A stretch of DNA of 64,000 nucleotides from positions 124,001 to 188,000 of the forward strand of contig JAJAGP010000081.1 of NCBI GenBank assembly GCA_025084515.1. Direction: 5' to 3'. The DNA is from Ancistrus triradiatus (lineage: Eukaryota > Chordata > Actinopteri > Siluriformes > Loricariidae). A program made the translations under genes and the position numbers. Shown in pieces: positions 46,931 to 57,786 of the stretch (position 1 is its first letter; each line of letters starts with the position of its first letter). Under the pieces are notes generated by a model. It was not told the DNA's origin, did not search any database, and saw only the letters and a program-made list of their open reading frames with translations.

Positions 46931-49279
46931 ATGTTTCCTCTGGTTGTTGGCGTCGTGGTGCTCGGAGTAGTTTATGTTACTTTGGTAAATACTTTGTTTA
47001 AAAAATCAAAATGCAAAGGTACAAGAGAAATCAACGGAAAAACCGTCATCATTACCGGTAAGTTCTGCTCTCAAATTTTATCAGACGCGAGGGAACGTGT
47101 TTGGAAACTTCTAATCGTTAGGTTGTTGCCCTTTCAGTAAAAAACACACGGTTTTCTGGAAACTTCTACCACAACTGCCTCAAAATCAAGACTAAAGCAT
47201 ACAAACAGGTCGTCTAGAGCGAGTACTACTGTAAAATAGCACTTTACACCAGTTTAATTCTACGATTTTCCTATAATGACAGTTTTTAACTACAAATTAA
47301 GGGTATTTGTTTGTGGACCAAGAAGTAAATTGTTTATTTCGAAAGCACCCTGAAATATATAAGACAAGTTTGATGAATATTTGAGTGTAAGGGTCTTGTT
47401 TAGGAGTTCAACAGTGGCTTGGTTTATCACGAGTTAAACCTTCCACTATCCTGCTTAATTCAGATTGAAATTTCTGTAATTTATTTGACAATTAAAGATG
47501 AATTTAAGTAGTTTGTATGTTAGTTTTGTAAACATGACTATCACTTTAATTCTTCACACTTTTCGTAGGTGGCAATACAGGTATTGGGAAAGCAACAGCG
47601 ATGGAGCTTGCAGGAAGAGGGGCTAGAGTGATTCTGGCCTGCAGGAACCAACAAAAAGCTGAGGCTGCCATCTCTGATATAAAGAAGGTATTCAGCCAAG
47701 TATGATAGATTCCACTCTGAGTATGGTTCAAGCCACTAATGCCGCCTTGGCAGAGCCCTCGTTTTTTAATACATTACCTCAGAATAACAGATTACTATGA
47801 AGTTTTATGTTCCTATTTTGTTTATAAATATGTTTTACTAATCATGCAGTTCTGCTGAAGCCTTTTTGTGGCTGTAGCAATCTGATGAAGGTGTACCAAT
47901 ATGACCTAGTTTTAAAGAAGCCATTTCACCTGATAATGCCAGACATCTTCAGACAGACAAGTAATCTAAGGTGGGGATGAAACCTGTGCTGGGTGACACC
48001 ATTATTATGTGCCACACCAGCATGCCACCCATGCTAAATTAGTGTTTTAATTGTTTTTTAGCAACTACTGCCTGGGTAGAAATGAGAATTTGGGAAGACA
48101 TCTATGGCATTTGATGTTGGAATTTTTACTTTGATTCACCTTTGGCTGTGATGACTTGATGCTGCTAGATTACAAATGGAAGAGAACATTTGTTTTGTTT
48201 TGACCAAACAGGTGACTGGTAGTACTGATGTAGTGTTCATGCAACTTGATCTGAGCAGTCTGAAATCGGTGCGTTCCTTCGCTGAGACCATCCTGAAGCG
48301 AGAATCCAGACTGGATCTTCTCATTAACAACGCAGGTATGTACAGGATAAATCACATCACCGACAAGAACATCCAACACAACATCAGCGTTCAAGGTTCT
48401 ATAATAATTACTAGAAGGTTTTGAGTTTAAAATATCAGAACTACCAAAATGCTGTTCTGTCTTGACTGCAGGCTTCAACCCCCAGTTGCTCACCAGTACA
48501 ATGACTGAACAAGTGCCCTGTCTATGCAAAAATAATTAGCATAGAGAATCTATTGGTTTCCCATATAATCCCTTTTCTTTTCCAGGTCTTGTAGCCGATG
48601 GGCGAACCGAAGACGGTTTTGGTATCGAGTTTGGCGTAAACCATCTTGGGCATTTCCTGTTGACCTGCCTCTTGCTGGATAGGCTGAAAGAAAACCCAGG
48701 AGCCCGTGTGATCACAGTGTCCTCAATGGCTCATAGCTGGGGCAAGATCGACTTTGATGAGCTGGCTGTTAACAGAGACCTGGGAAGTGGGAGATACAGC
48801 TGGCAGTTCTTCCAGGCTTACTGTAACAGTAAGCTGTGTAACACGCTCTTCACTCACGAGCTCGCCAAGAGAATGAAGGGCACCAACCTTACCTGCTACA
48901 GTGTTCACCCTGGTAAGTTCTTGGGAAGAGACTTCAGATGAATTATCCCAGCGTTTCTCAATGTGTTTGGAGCTGAAATCGTTGAAAATAACACAAAGGC
49001 TTTCCTCCTTTTCTTCCAGGTATTGTGAAAACCGAGCTCTCCCGGCACGTCAGCCTCTGGCAGAAGGTCTTCATTGAACCAGTATCCTGGCTGCTGTTCC
49101 TGGACACAACAGCCGGCGCTCAGACCACCCTCCACTGCGCCTTACAGGAGGGCATCGAGCATCTCAGTGGCCGCTACTTCTCCTGCTGTGCTGTGCAGGA
49201 AGTGAGCGCCAAAGCCAAGGACAATGCTGTAGCCAAGAAGCTGTGGGACGTGAGCGAGAGCTTATGTGGGATCGCCTAA
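46931..49279 (+). CDS. dhrs13: Dehydrogenase/reductase SDR family member 13, copy 2
   Basis: Coding exons 46931-47057, 47569-47687, 48212-48335, 48586-48912, 49020-49279; every exon has the same length as in copy 1, giving 318 codons. It carries an N-terminal anchor (LVVGVVVLGVVYVTLV), cofactor loop TGGNTGIG (42-49, with Gly in place of the Ala of copy 1), NNAG, NHLG, and catalytic Ser170, Tyr202, Lys206 (YCNSK). The last exon keeps LQEGIEHLSGRYFSC. Compared with copy 1, the ESGNNEV motif is replaced by VTGSTDVVF. The gene is a tandem duplicate; the exact match of exon sizes with clear sequence divergence suggests an old duplication with both copies under selection. The product is a membrane-anchored SDR oxidoreductase of unknown substrate. 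Confidence 0.93.
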
Positions 49280-49509
49280 ACCCAAGTTTCTCATTCGCAG
49301 CGTATGACACTGGAACCAGTAGCTAGATTCATGATATCGATAGAAAACGTTGGATAAGCAGTGTGCTGGATCCTGTTGATAGCTGCACTGAATACATTGC
49401 AGAGAATGCTGAAATGTGATGTCCCCTGCATTTTGGTCACTTTTTACTGTTTGAGGTCTGTTTCAACTTTTATGCCAAGTTCGTTTTTAGAAAGTTGTTG
49501 AATTATTGT

Positions 49510-49515
49510 AATAAA
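49510..49515 (+). terminator. dhrs13 copy 2 poly(A) signal
   Basis: A canonical AATAAA 231 bases after the stop codon at 49277-49279, a normal 3' UTR length. Confidence 0.65.
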
Positions 49516-50103
49516 ATATGCAACATTCAGATATTTTGCTGTTTCAATAAGACAGGATTATCCTAACTATTTTTCAGGAACATACCAAATTTAGGGGCTA
49601 AGTTTTGATGTTTTCCCCATTTCTCCTGGTCAGGGTCCTAAGATCTCTGTGCATCAGTTGCTGTTGGAGTGCTGGTCTCACCTTCCATAGGCAGTGTTTA
49701 GGGATTAAATTGCCAAATTTGAGAAAGACCAAAAGCTCAGTTTTCTTGAGCTACGTCATAATTTTAGCACAATAGGGAAATTATGAAAACAAAATTGTGC
49801 AAAAATAAATGACATTACCTTCAAAACATAAACATTTGCTATAGAGCAGCCTAATGCAGTCTGGACTGGGTGGACTGCAACATTCAAACAACTGTTCAAT
49901 GCCATAAACCTGCAAGATGATTCTAGAAGTTAGGTTTGTTCCAGCTGTGCATGTCAAAACTGCTAATTTAGCAAGCAGACCATCAGCTTAGCATTAGCTG
50001 GCTTGAATAGTGTAGACTGGGTGTGGGCATCCAGCTACCTGTTCTCCAGAGACAACAGCATTCACAGTAAGCCACGTCAGGGTACATTTGCGTAAAGATT
50101 ATT

Positions 50104-50133
50104 CACGCACACACACACACACACACACACACC
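50104..50133. repeat. (CA)n microsatellite
   Basis: A perfect AC dinucleotide run of about 15 units between dhrs13 copy 2 and fchsd2. Confidence 0.95.
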
Positions 50134-50420
50134 AATATCCAAAGGGGTAGGCGTGGTAGCTTAAGAATCTCACCGCCCAAAGTGAACCTGAAGACGGACA
50201 TGTCACACGTGCTGATGTCTGACTCGCATTAGTATTTAAAGTGGAGCTCAGATACCGGTAGGGTTGCCAACCGTCCCGTATTGTCTGTCCGGGCCATCAC
50301 GATTTATGGGCAATTTTGATTTGTCCCTCCAGTCCCGGATTCCAATCACAGCCTCATTGGCCAACAACGCGCCAAAACTGATACAAACCCATGAGTGTAG
50401 TAGCTACGTTAGTGACAGAC

Positions 50421-50421
<1 letters not shown>

Positions 50422-50452
<31 letters not shown>
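50422..50452. repeat. (GT)n microsatellite
   Basis: A perfect GT run of about 15 units inside the candidate element at 50262-51562. Confidence 0.95.
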
Positions 50453-50454
<2 letters not shown>

Positions 50455-50965
50455 TGTGAGCGGAGCCTTATGCTGTCAGAATGAGCAGTGAACCTGTAAC
50501 GAGAAAAATACTTTGCAACTATAAAAAAGAGTGAGAAGCCAAAAGGCCAACCGCAGTAAAGTTGGTTTGAAGTTGCGATTCGGAGCTTTTCTGGTCTTGC
50601 ATTCCGTGATGAAGTCACTTTACACTGTGATTAATGCTACATTTGGCTTGTCCTGATTTGCGAATTCAGGTGACGTCATCATCTAATTACATTTTAGGGC
50701 TTTATTTTAAAAAGCTTATAACTTCTAAAGGTGACCACTTAGATGACTGACACCTGCAGTAAAGTGACCAGGCTGATTTGTGAAACTTTTCAGTCTTAAC
50801 TCTGTCTGTATGTGGCTCGTATAAACCGTGAGGACGGAAAATGATAACACGTGAAATAATTAAGCCTTTAATTTAAATCGCCAAAAAACCGTCCAAAGCA
50901 GCCATAGAACTTCAAAAACTGATAATATAGAGAATCAGCACAGGTTAAAGTTACCCTCCATCAGT

Positions 50966-51310
50966 TCTGAAAACTATCACAGATATAATCTTGTCTAATA
51001 GGCAGTTATTACCATACTGTGTATTGTGTAGGCATTTTCTGATTTGTGAAAGCTTTCACAGATATAACTGTCTAATAAACTGTTGCAATGATATTATTTA
51101 TTACTTTTAGGTATAATCCGATTTGTTAAAACTTTCACATATAATTATGTCTAATAAATATTTATTATGATGTTATTTATTATTTTAGGCATAATCTGAT
51201 TTAGGAAAGTGTTCACATAAAATGTAGTATAAAAAGCATTTATTTATTTAATATTTATGACTTTTAGGTATTTTCAGATTTGTGAAAGCTTTCACAATTC
51301 ATTTTCTGAA
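50966..51310. repeat. Minisatellite, about 80-bp units, four copies
   Basis: Units start with an AAAGCTTTCAC-like word near 50971, 51049, 51128, 51205 and 51285, spaced 77-80 bases. Each continues with ATATAA, GTCTAATAAA, a TATTTATTA block, then TTTTAGGYATAATCYGATTTG. The first unit is the most diverged and the fifth is cut short. It is non-coding. Confidence 0.8.
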
Positions 51311-51562
51311 AATGCTTAAAATTAATATATATATATATAAACGTGGAATAATTGTCTTGACTGTTACTGTGAACCATTCATACATCCAAGTACAATAGTA
51401 GTTTGTCCTTTTACACTGGGAAATGAGTACATTTATAGTATGGTTAATGAAACTTTGTGATTTCCTTTATTGTTGGTCAGCTGCTGGGGGTGCGAACACA
51501 TGCGAACACATCTGGAGGAAAGTGTCCCTGATTGGGGGTTGAAGAAGTTGGCAACCCTAGAT

Positions 51563-53573
51563 ACAGACAACACTGCTATTTTTTAGCTAGTTACTAAAAC
51601 GATATAAATCAGGACTAATACTGAAGTCCAACTGTTTTCAAACACTATCTTTGAGTTCTGGGGCATAACTATCTCCCTTTCTGAGTTAAATAGGGAGCAT
51701 TTAGTCTGTTTACTATAAATTATTAGCCTGTATCTTAAATTTAACAAGTGATCCAAAATGAACGAAAAGTCGTCTTGCCCCCTAGTGGAATGTTTCTGTA
51801 TAACAGCCCAATGATGATACTAATGCAGTGATACCAGTACGTCTCTTCCCACTTTAGATTCACAAACACAAAAAAAAACACGGGGAGAACATACAAATGT
51901 CACAGCCAGCCTGGGAATCAAAGCCGGGATCTTTGGAGCTGTGAGGCGACAGCGCTGAGGAAGGATCAAATCTCTGTGGGAATCTTTTGCATTTTTATTA
52001 TTATTATTTATCATTTTCATGATAAACACAGATTTCTTCTTTACTCCTGTTGCTCGGTTTGAGTGTTCAAACACCTGATGCTGAATAAGAAGATGCCACA
52101 AAAGTCACCTGCGAACTTCGCTAACATGCAACAGATCTCAAAACAGAAGGAGCTTTTTTTACGTTGCGCTACCAAACTACGTTTCAGCAAGTCGGCATCT
52201 TTCTAAACCTGCAAATAATGACAACAAAGACAACCTGAAATGACCCAGGCATTCTGTAAACTATCACGTTAAAGGGAAAAGGAATTAAAAATGGAAACGC
52301 GCGACGTTGACACGATGACAGTGGAAATAAATTACATTAAACCAAAATGACGGAATCTGAAACTAGCAGCATGTACTGAGCAACGGATTAAGGATGGGGA
52401 CTCCATTAACGATAATACTGAGATGCTCTACGACCATGAACCCTAAAGTGCTTCGAGCCTTGTCAAGGAAATTGAATCATCGCGAGTAGTCTTGTGGAGC
52501 CAGACGAAATCTCGTAATAAATACGTATACAGGTCATAAACAGCAGCGAAAGTGCGCCACTCCATGGTAAAGCTCAATGGTGAGGTAAAAATGCCATCCA
52601 TTAAAGCTGATAACACATTTCTACGAGCTGCACTTGGTAACTAAAGGCTTGTTACTGTTCAAACTGCGTTTATAGTACAATTAACTAACTAAGACCTGTA
52701 TTTCACTGTATTTCACTATTTTCACTAGTTCTAATTGGCCATACTCAGGACCTTTAGGTCAGTTCTGCTTTCATCAGCTGTTGGTTTATATTGGTTTCCA
52801 CCAAATTATACACTGTTCCCGTCCTTACTTACAGATCACGTCCGGCTCGAAAGGACTACTCAATAAGCGATTCGCTTTGCAAGCTACAATACAACTAAGC
52901 AAAGCTCGTTTCGTGAAATGTCTGAACCTCCCGCACCCCTCCAAACGAAACGGAATACAGTTCTGAGAGGATACCATGAAATGAAGTATGTACAAGTACT
53001 GTCTGAGCCCAGAAAGGGCAAACATTAGTTTCAAGACGCTCCGTTCGTTAGTCATGAACCCACACTTCCTCAAAAGTGTTTACAGAGAGATACATTTAAC
53101 ACAGAGATACGTACGTACATACACATTACCGTCTTGTCTGAAACGCACTACGTTAAAATTGCAACTTTTCCCTTTGAAGAAGTCCGTTTTCTTCGTTCTG
53201 GCCGGACGACCGAAGCTCCTGCCGTGCTGCGAGTCTGCACGGGTTCCACAGGAAGTGAATGGGAGGCAGTATTTACAGCATTTTCTGAAATTCCTCCGAA
53301 ATGCTCTGGTCAGAGGACGTCAGCCCTGAAGAATCACGGTTTATCCACACTAACGAGTCCGTCTCTCAGACCCTGTCGGAGAAAATTGGGCGGTTGTAAA
53401 ACATGAAGATGGAGTCGTATCACGTGGCGAGATCTGAGAATCTCTAGGTTCAAATCGGCTTCCAAAATGCATTCCAGATGCATTCCTTGCTTTTACAACA
53501 TCGCAGATCCAAGGCTTTTTCCCCCCACGCAGAGCGGCCAGGGAACCCGCCGGCTGTCCTGGTGATCGCGTTC
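51563..53573. other. Intergenic DNA and likely fchsd2 3' UTR
   Basis: The dhrs13 and fchsd2 genes converge here. DNA just right of about 52200 up to the fchsd2 stop at 53574 is unique and probably includes the fchsd2 3' UTR (read on the - strand). The first AATAAA that I see on the - strand is at 51994-51999. No exon of another gene was found. Confidence 0.45.
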
Positions 53574-56500
53574 TCACACCAGCGTGATCTCCACCTCCTC
53601 TTTCTTCTGTACTTGGCCCTGGGCCTGCTGCTTGGGAGGCGGAGGCGCGGCACGCACCTATGACGAGACCAAACAAAACCACAATCAGGCCGCGTTCGGG
53701 TTCATATCGTTTGGCGAGCCTCGTCCTGTAGTACTTACAGGCCTCAGTGTTCCTAGTCTGCCATCTGCAGGGTACTTAGGTGGCGGTGTGGAGCTGTGAA
53801 CATGGCCTGTGTGAGCAGCAGTTGTATTAGTTATTTTAGCAACTGATAACAATAGTTCATACAGTAAACCACATCTACATGTGCTTCTTAGACAGGTTTC
53901 TTACTGTTGCTGGGTGTTTTGGGGGGCGCCGGGGCCGGCCTGTGGTATCCGTTGAGGGAGCCTGGGCTGGGCAGTGGCGAAGCTGAGGAGTTTGCCGGGC
54001 TGGAGAGTGGAGAGGCCAGAGTGGGCGTAGCAAGAGGACTGGACACAGGACTGCTGGAGGACTGAGGCTGGTACTGGTTCACAGACGACGGAAGGGGAGG
54101 ACGACCCTGAGTGCACGGAGACCCCTGAATGTGGGACAGTTAATATGCAGCCGGGATAAGAATTAAGCATAAACTCAGCGACAGTAACAACATATCAGGA
54201 CCCAACCCGCACCTGCATCTCCGTGCCCGCGTGAGCGTCCTCGCCGTTCGGTGCAGCCAGATCTTCCACCAGCACGGCAGGAAAGACCCCGACGCTGCCA
54301 TTAAACTCGCCTTCCCAGAAGCCGTCGTCCTCCTGATTGTCTTTGTTCAGAATGCGAATGATGGCTCCTTCGGGGAAGGACAGTTCGTCCTCCGTCTGGG
54401 CCTCGTAATCGTACAGCGCCTTCGCAAAGTGCACTGCGGAGGACGGAGTGCCCTGTTAGTACCACTTCGGGTGACGCAAGGTATAGCGCTGAGCAACGTG
54501 AAGAAAACCGAGTGAGCGGATCTTTCTTATCAGCCTCTTGCATTACCACACGCAACCAGCAGAGGGCGGGAGAACCTCATTGTCTATCTCCATCTCTACA
54601 CGTCCAGGTTTACTGTACTAAAATTTGATCTGTACAATTTGCTGGGCGTGTTCAGCCTACACATCCCTCTGCGTGACGTGGACTGTTAGGAATGTCCCAC
54701 ACACGTGCAAGCACAAGCTACAATCGCTCATCTCGTTTGAGTCTAGACTGAGGTTGGATCTAAACACAAAAGTGCATCACGATTATGGATAATGTGCTGT
54801 GTTTAGTGTCACTGATGACAGATGTTCATCATTGTATTGATTCTTTCCATCCCTTTCCAATTCCGTTATGAGATTATTAAAGGTTATAGCCTTGGGGGAA
54901 AAGAGAAAGCGCTAATCACTGCTTTAAAAATCAATCAAAAAGATTTGAAACAGCGTTAACAAAGGCAAACAAGCTGAAATTCATAGAGGTTTATGATGGT
55001 CACACCCCAATATAATCCATATAAATGATGATTCTGCATATTTTTAGCTTATTTAAATGTCAGTTAATACCAGATCCGAATGTAATCAGATCATAATCAT
55101 TGTAACTATATATGGTCTGCATGCATTTTAAATCCAATTAAGTATTTAACTAATTCCTAATTAAAGATTTCTCTCAGTAGGGATTCCCTGCTTAGTTGCA
55201 TTTCCTATTCATGTTTGTAGTCCGGTTATATAATCCACATTTAAATGCACTGCCTTACTACCATATACTGTCCATTTGGAGTTTGGTGGCTGCTCACCGC
55301 TGTTGTCGCCATTGGGACTGGTCTGGGCATGCTCAGTGGCAGACTCGGGCTCCTGCTCGGTGGAGTTATTGGAGGAGTAGGAACGGGAATCGAGGGCTGC
55401 CAGTGACTGAAGCATGCTCAGCAGGCTGTTAGAGGAGGGTAACTGGAGGTACTTCTCAGGCACGTAACCCACCTGGCCTGCTCTGTTCCTGGCCTGGAAA
55501 AGAAACATGGGTGCAGAGCTTGTCCATATTTTGCCACAATCGCATAAAAGCGCACTATGGCGCACTAAGATTGAAGATCATCGAACAAATTCGTAGTATA
55601 AACATGCCAAATGTACTCCCAACATCAATCAAGCACATAAACAATACCAGAAGACAAATCATTTTCAGTGATCTTTTTAGCCAAGAAGTCCTGGTTATAA
55701 TGAAACCGCAAGTGTTGACGTGAAAGAAAACACAGTGCCAGCTCCGAACGCCAGCTGTTACGCAGTATATGGGCACTATTAGCTGATTATATATTAACAG
55801 ACTGTGTCTCTCAGAGTTATTATCAAGCAATCCACAAATGCTAAACTGTAACCTTTTTTAATGCTTTAACCTAGCCTTTCAGGACTGGCAGGTTTTGCTT
55901 CTGCAGTAATGAGGATGATCCCCAGACCTTCCGTTCCTCCCTCATACGCAGCCAGTGCTGGGTGGTTATAATGGACCAGCTGAACGCATAACTGGAATCT
56001 GATCATTTACATTTTTTTCTTACGGGGCTGGAAAATCAATTGAAACTGAGGTATAGAATCATTAACCGACATAACCTTGCCCTCACTGATTTTGATTTTG
56101 TCTATTTTTATTCTGTTAATTTTTTTTTTATTATTCTTCTTACATTCCATGCTTTAATAGGTCAGCATGTTTACAGTACAAACCTTGTCCGTCAACTATG
56201 AGGGCAAAAACCACACTACTGGATCACTTCATTTGCTTTACGTTACTTGTTTTAGCTTCCAGCTTTGGAAATGCTGACATGAGTAAATATCCGTGCATCG
56301 TACCTTAACCCAGTCTTCCATATCACCATCATCGATGACTTCCAGCACTTCCTGCTCTTCTATAGTTAGCTCGTCTGGCTGCGATGCCTGTCGGGCGAAA
56401 CGTTGCAGCAGTAAGTAAATCTCACGCTACCAAGCAGTGCGACTGTAGTGAAAGACTAACAGAAATCATTAAACATCCTTCTGCGTGTTAAACAGACCTG

Positions 56501-57699
56501 GTACGAGTAAAGTACTTTGCAGGTCAGAGGGTAGTTCCGCAGGGTGCTGGACGGACTGGAGCTGCTATCGTCCAAGGTTTCCGTGTCCTCCGTCTCCTCG
56601 TCTTCTTCCCTGTCGAAATCTGCCGTGCTCTGGAAGCAAATTTAAACCAAGCCTTAAGGATCCTGGATGATCTCAGATTTACTCAGACGCCAGTAAATTC
56701 ATTCGAGCTTGCGAATAATGGCGGAATCTTCCACACCAAGTGCGACTTTCTGGTCGGTCAAAATGACGTCACTCACCCGCTGTGTGAACATTTTGGTTCT
56801 ATGAGCATTGAGAGTTTAATTAGTGCTGTTTAACTGGATGAAGTGCAGCATACTTTGAAAATCACACTCTACGTGTGGGAGAATATTTGAATAGGATTTT
56901 TTTTTGTCTGCCATCGCATGTATTGTGATAAATGTGGCGGAAATGTCTTTAATTATCGCTATATAACATTTTTACCACATCCTCCAGCCCTACTTTTCAG
57001 CTGCCAACCTTTTCATACTTGATACAAGACAGGGTAAGAACAGGGTGTTTTTTGGTTCCCTTTCCTCCTCGGAAACTGTTCACTTTCTTCAGGACGACGT
57101 TAATTAATACAACAGTAACAATCATAATAATTCAAAATTAATTCTGATTTAGTACTTTATCTTTTATTTTACAGCACTTAGCAGAAGCCCTTATCCAGAG
57201 CGACTTACATTTGATACAGTCTATAATCCAAGCAATTGTGAGTTAAGGGTCTTGCTCAAGGACCCAACAGTGGCAGCTTGGCAGATGTGGGATTTGAACC
57301 CTGGACCTTCTGGTCCAGAGTCCAGTACAGCTAGGCCACCACAGTACTTGATGGGTAATTGGATAGACATTTAAAAATCGTGTCACGTCCGGTGTGTATA
57401 GATTTGTGAAACGCTTTCAGTGTTTAATAGCCTTTAATGCTCAGGGTTCTGTGCGGTTAATACGGAACGGGTGGTGCTTACAGATAGCGAAGCATCGTGG
57501 GTGGTCATGCTGGCCCATCTTTCGTTCTCCAGCTCCTCCATTACTTGATTCATGGCGCTTTTCATCCAGGTGTCCACGGCCACGCCTACATCTCTGAGCA
57601 GACTCAGGCGAGCCTCGGCCTTTAGCTTCACTGTCTGCGCGGAGAGGTACGGCAAACAATTAACACACACACACACACACACACGCACGCACGCACGCA

Positions 57700-57786
<87 letters not shown>

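Larger units (their letters stand above)
50262..51562. mobile_element. Candidate DNA element with short inverted ends
   Basis: The left end TAGGGTTGCCAACC (50261) and the reverse complement of the right end, CTAGGGTTGCCAACTTC (ending 51561), share a 13-base inverted TAGGGTTGCCAAC. The interior carries a GT microsatellite (50422-50452) and the 80-base tandem array (50966-51310). There is no transposase frame. GGTTGCCAAC is a common start in fish repeats, so this is plausible but not proven. Confidence 0.45.
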
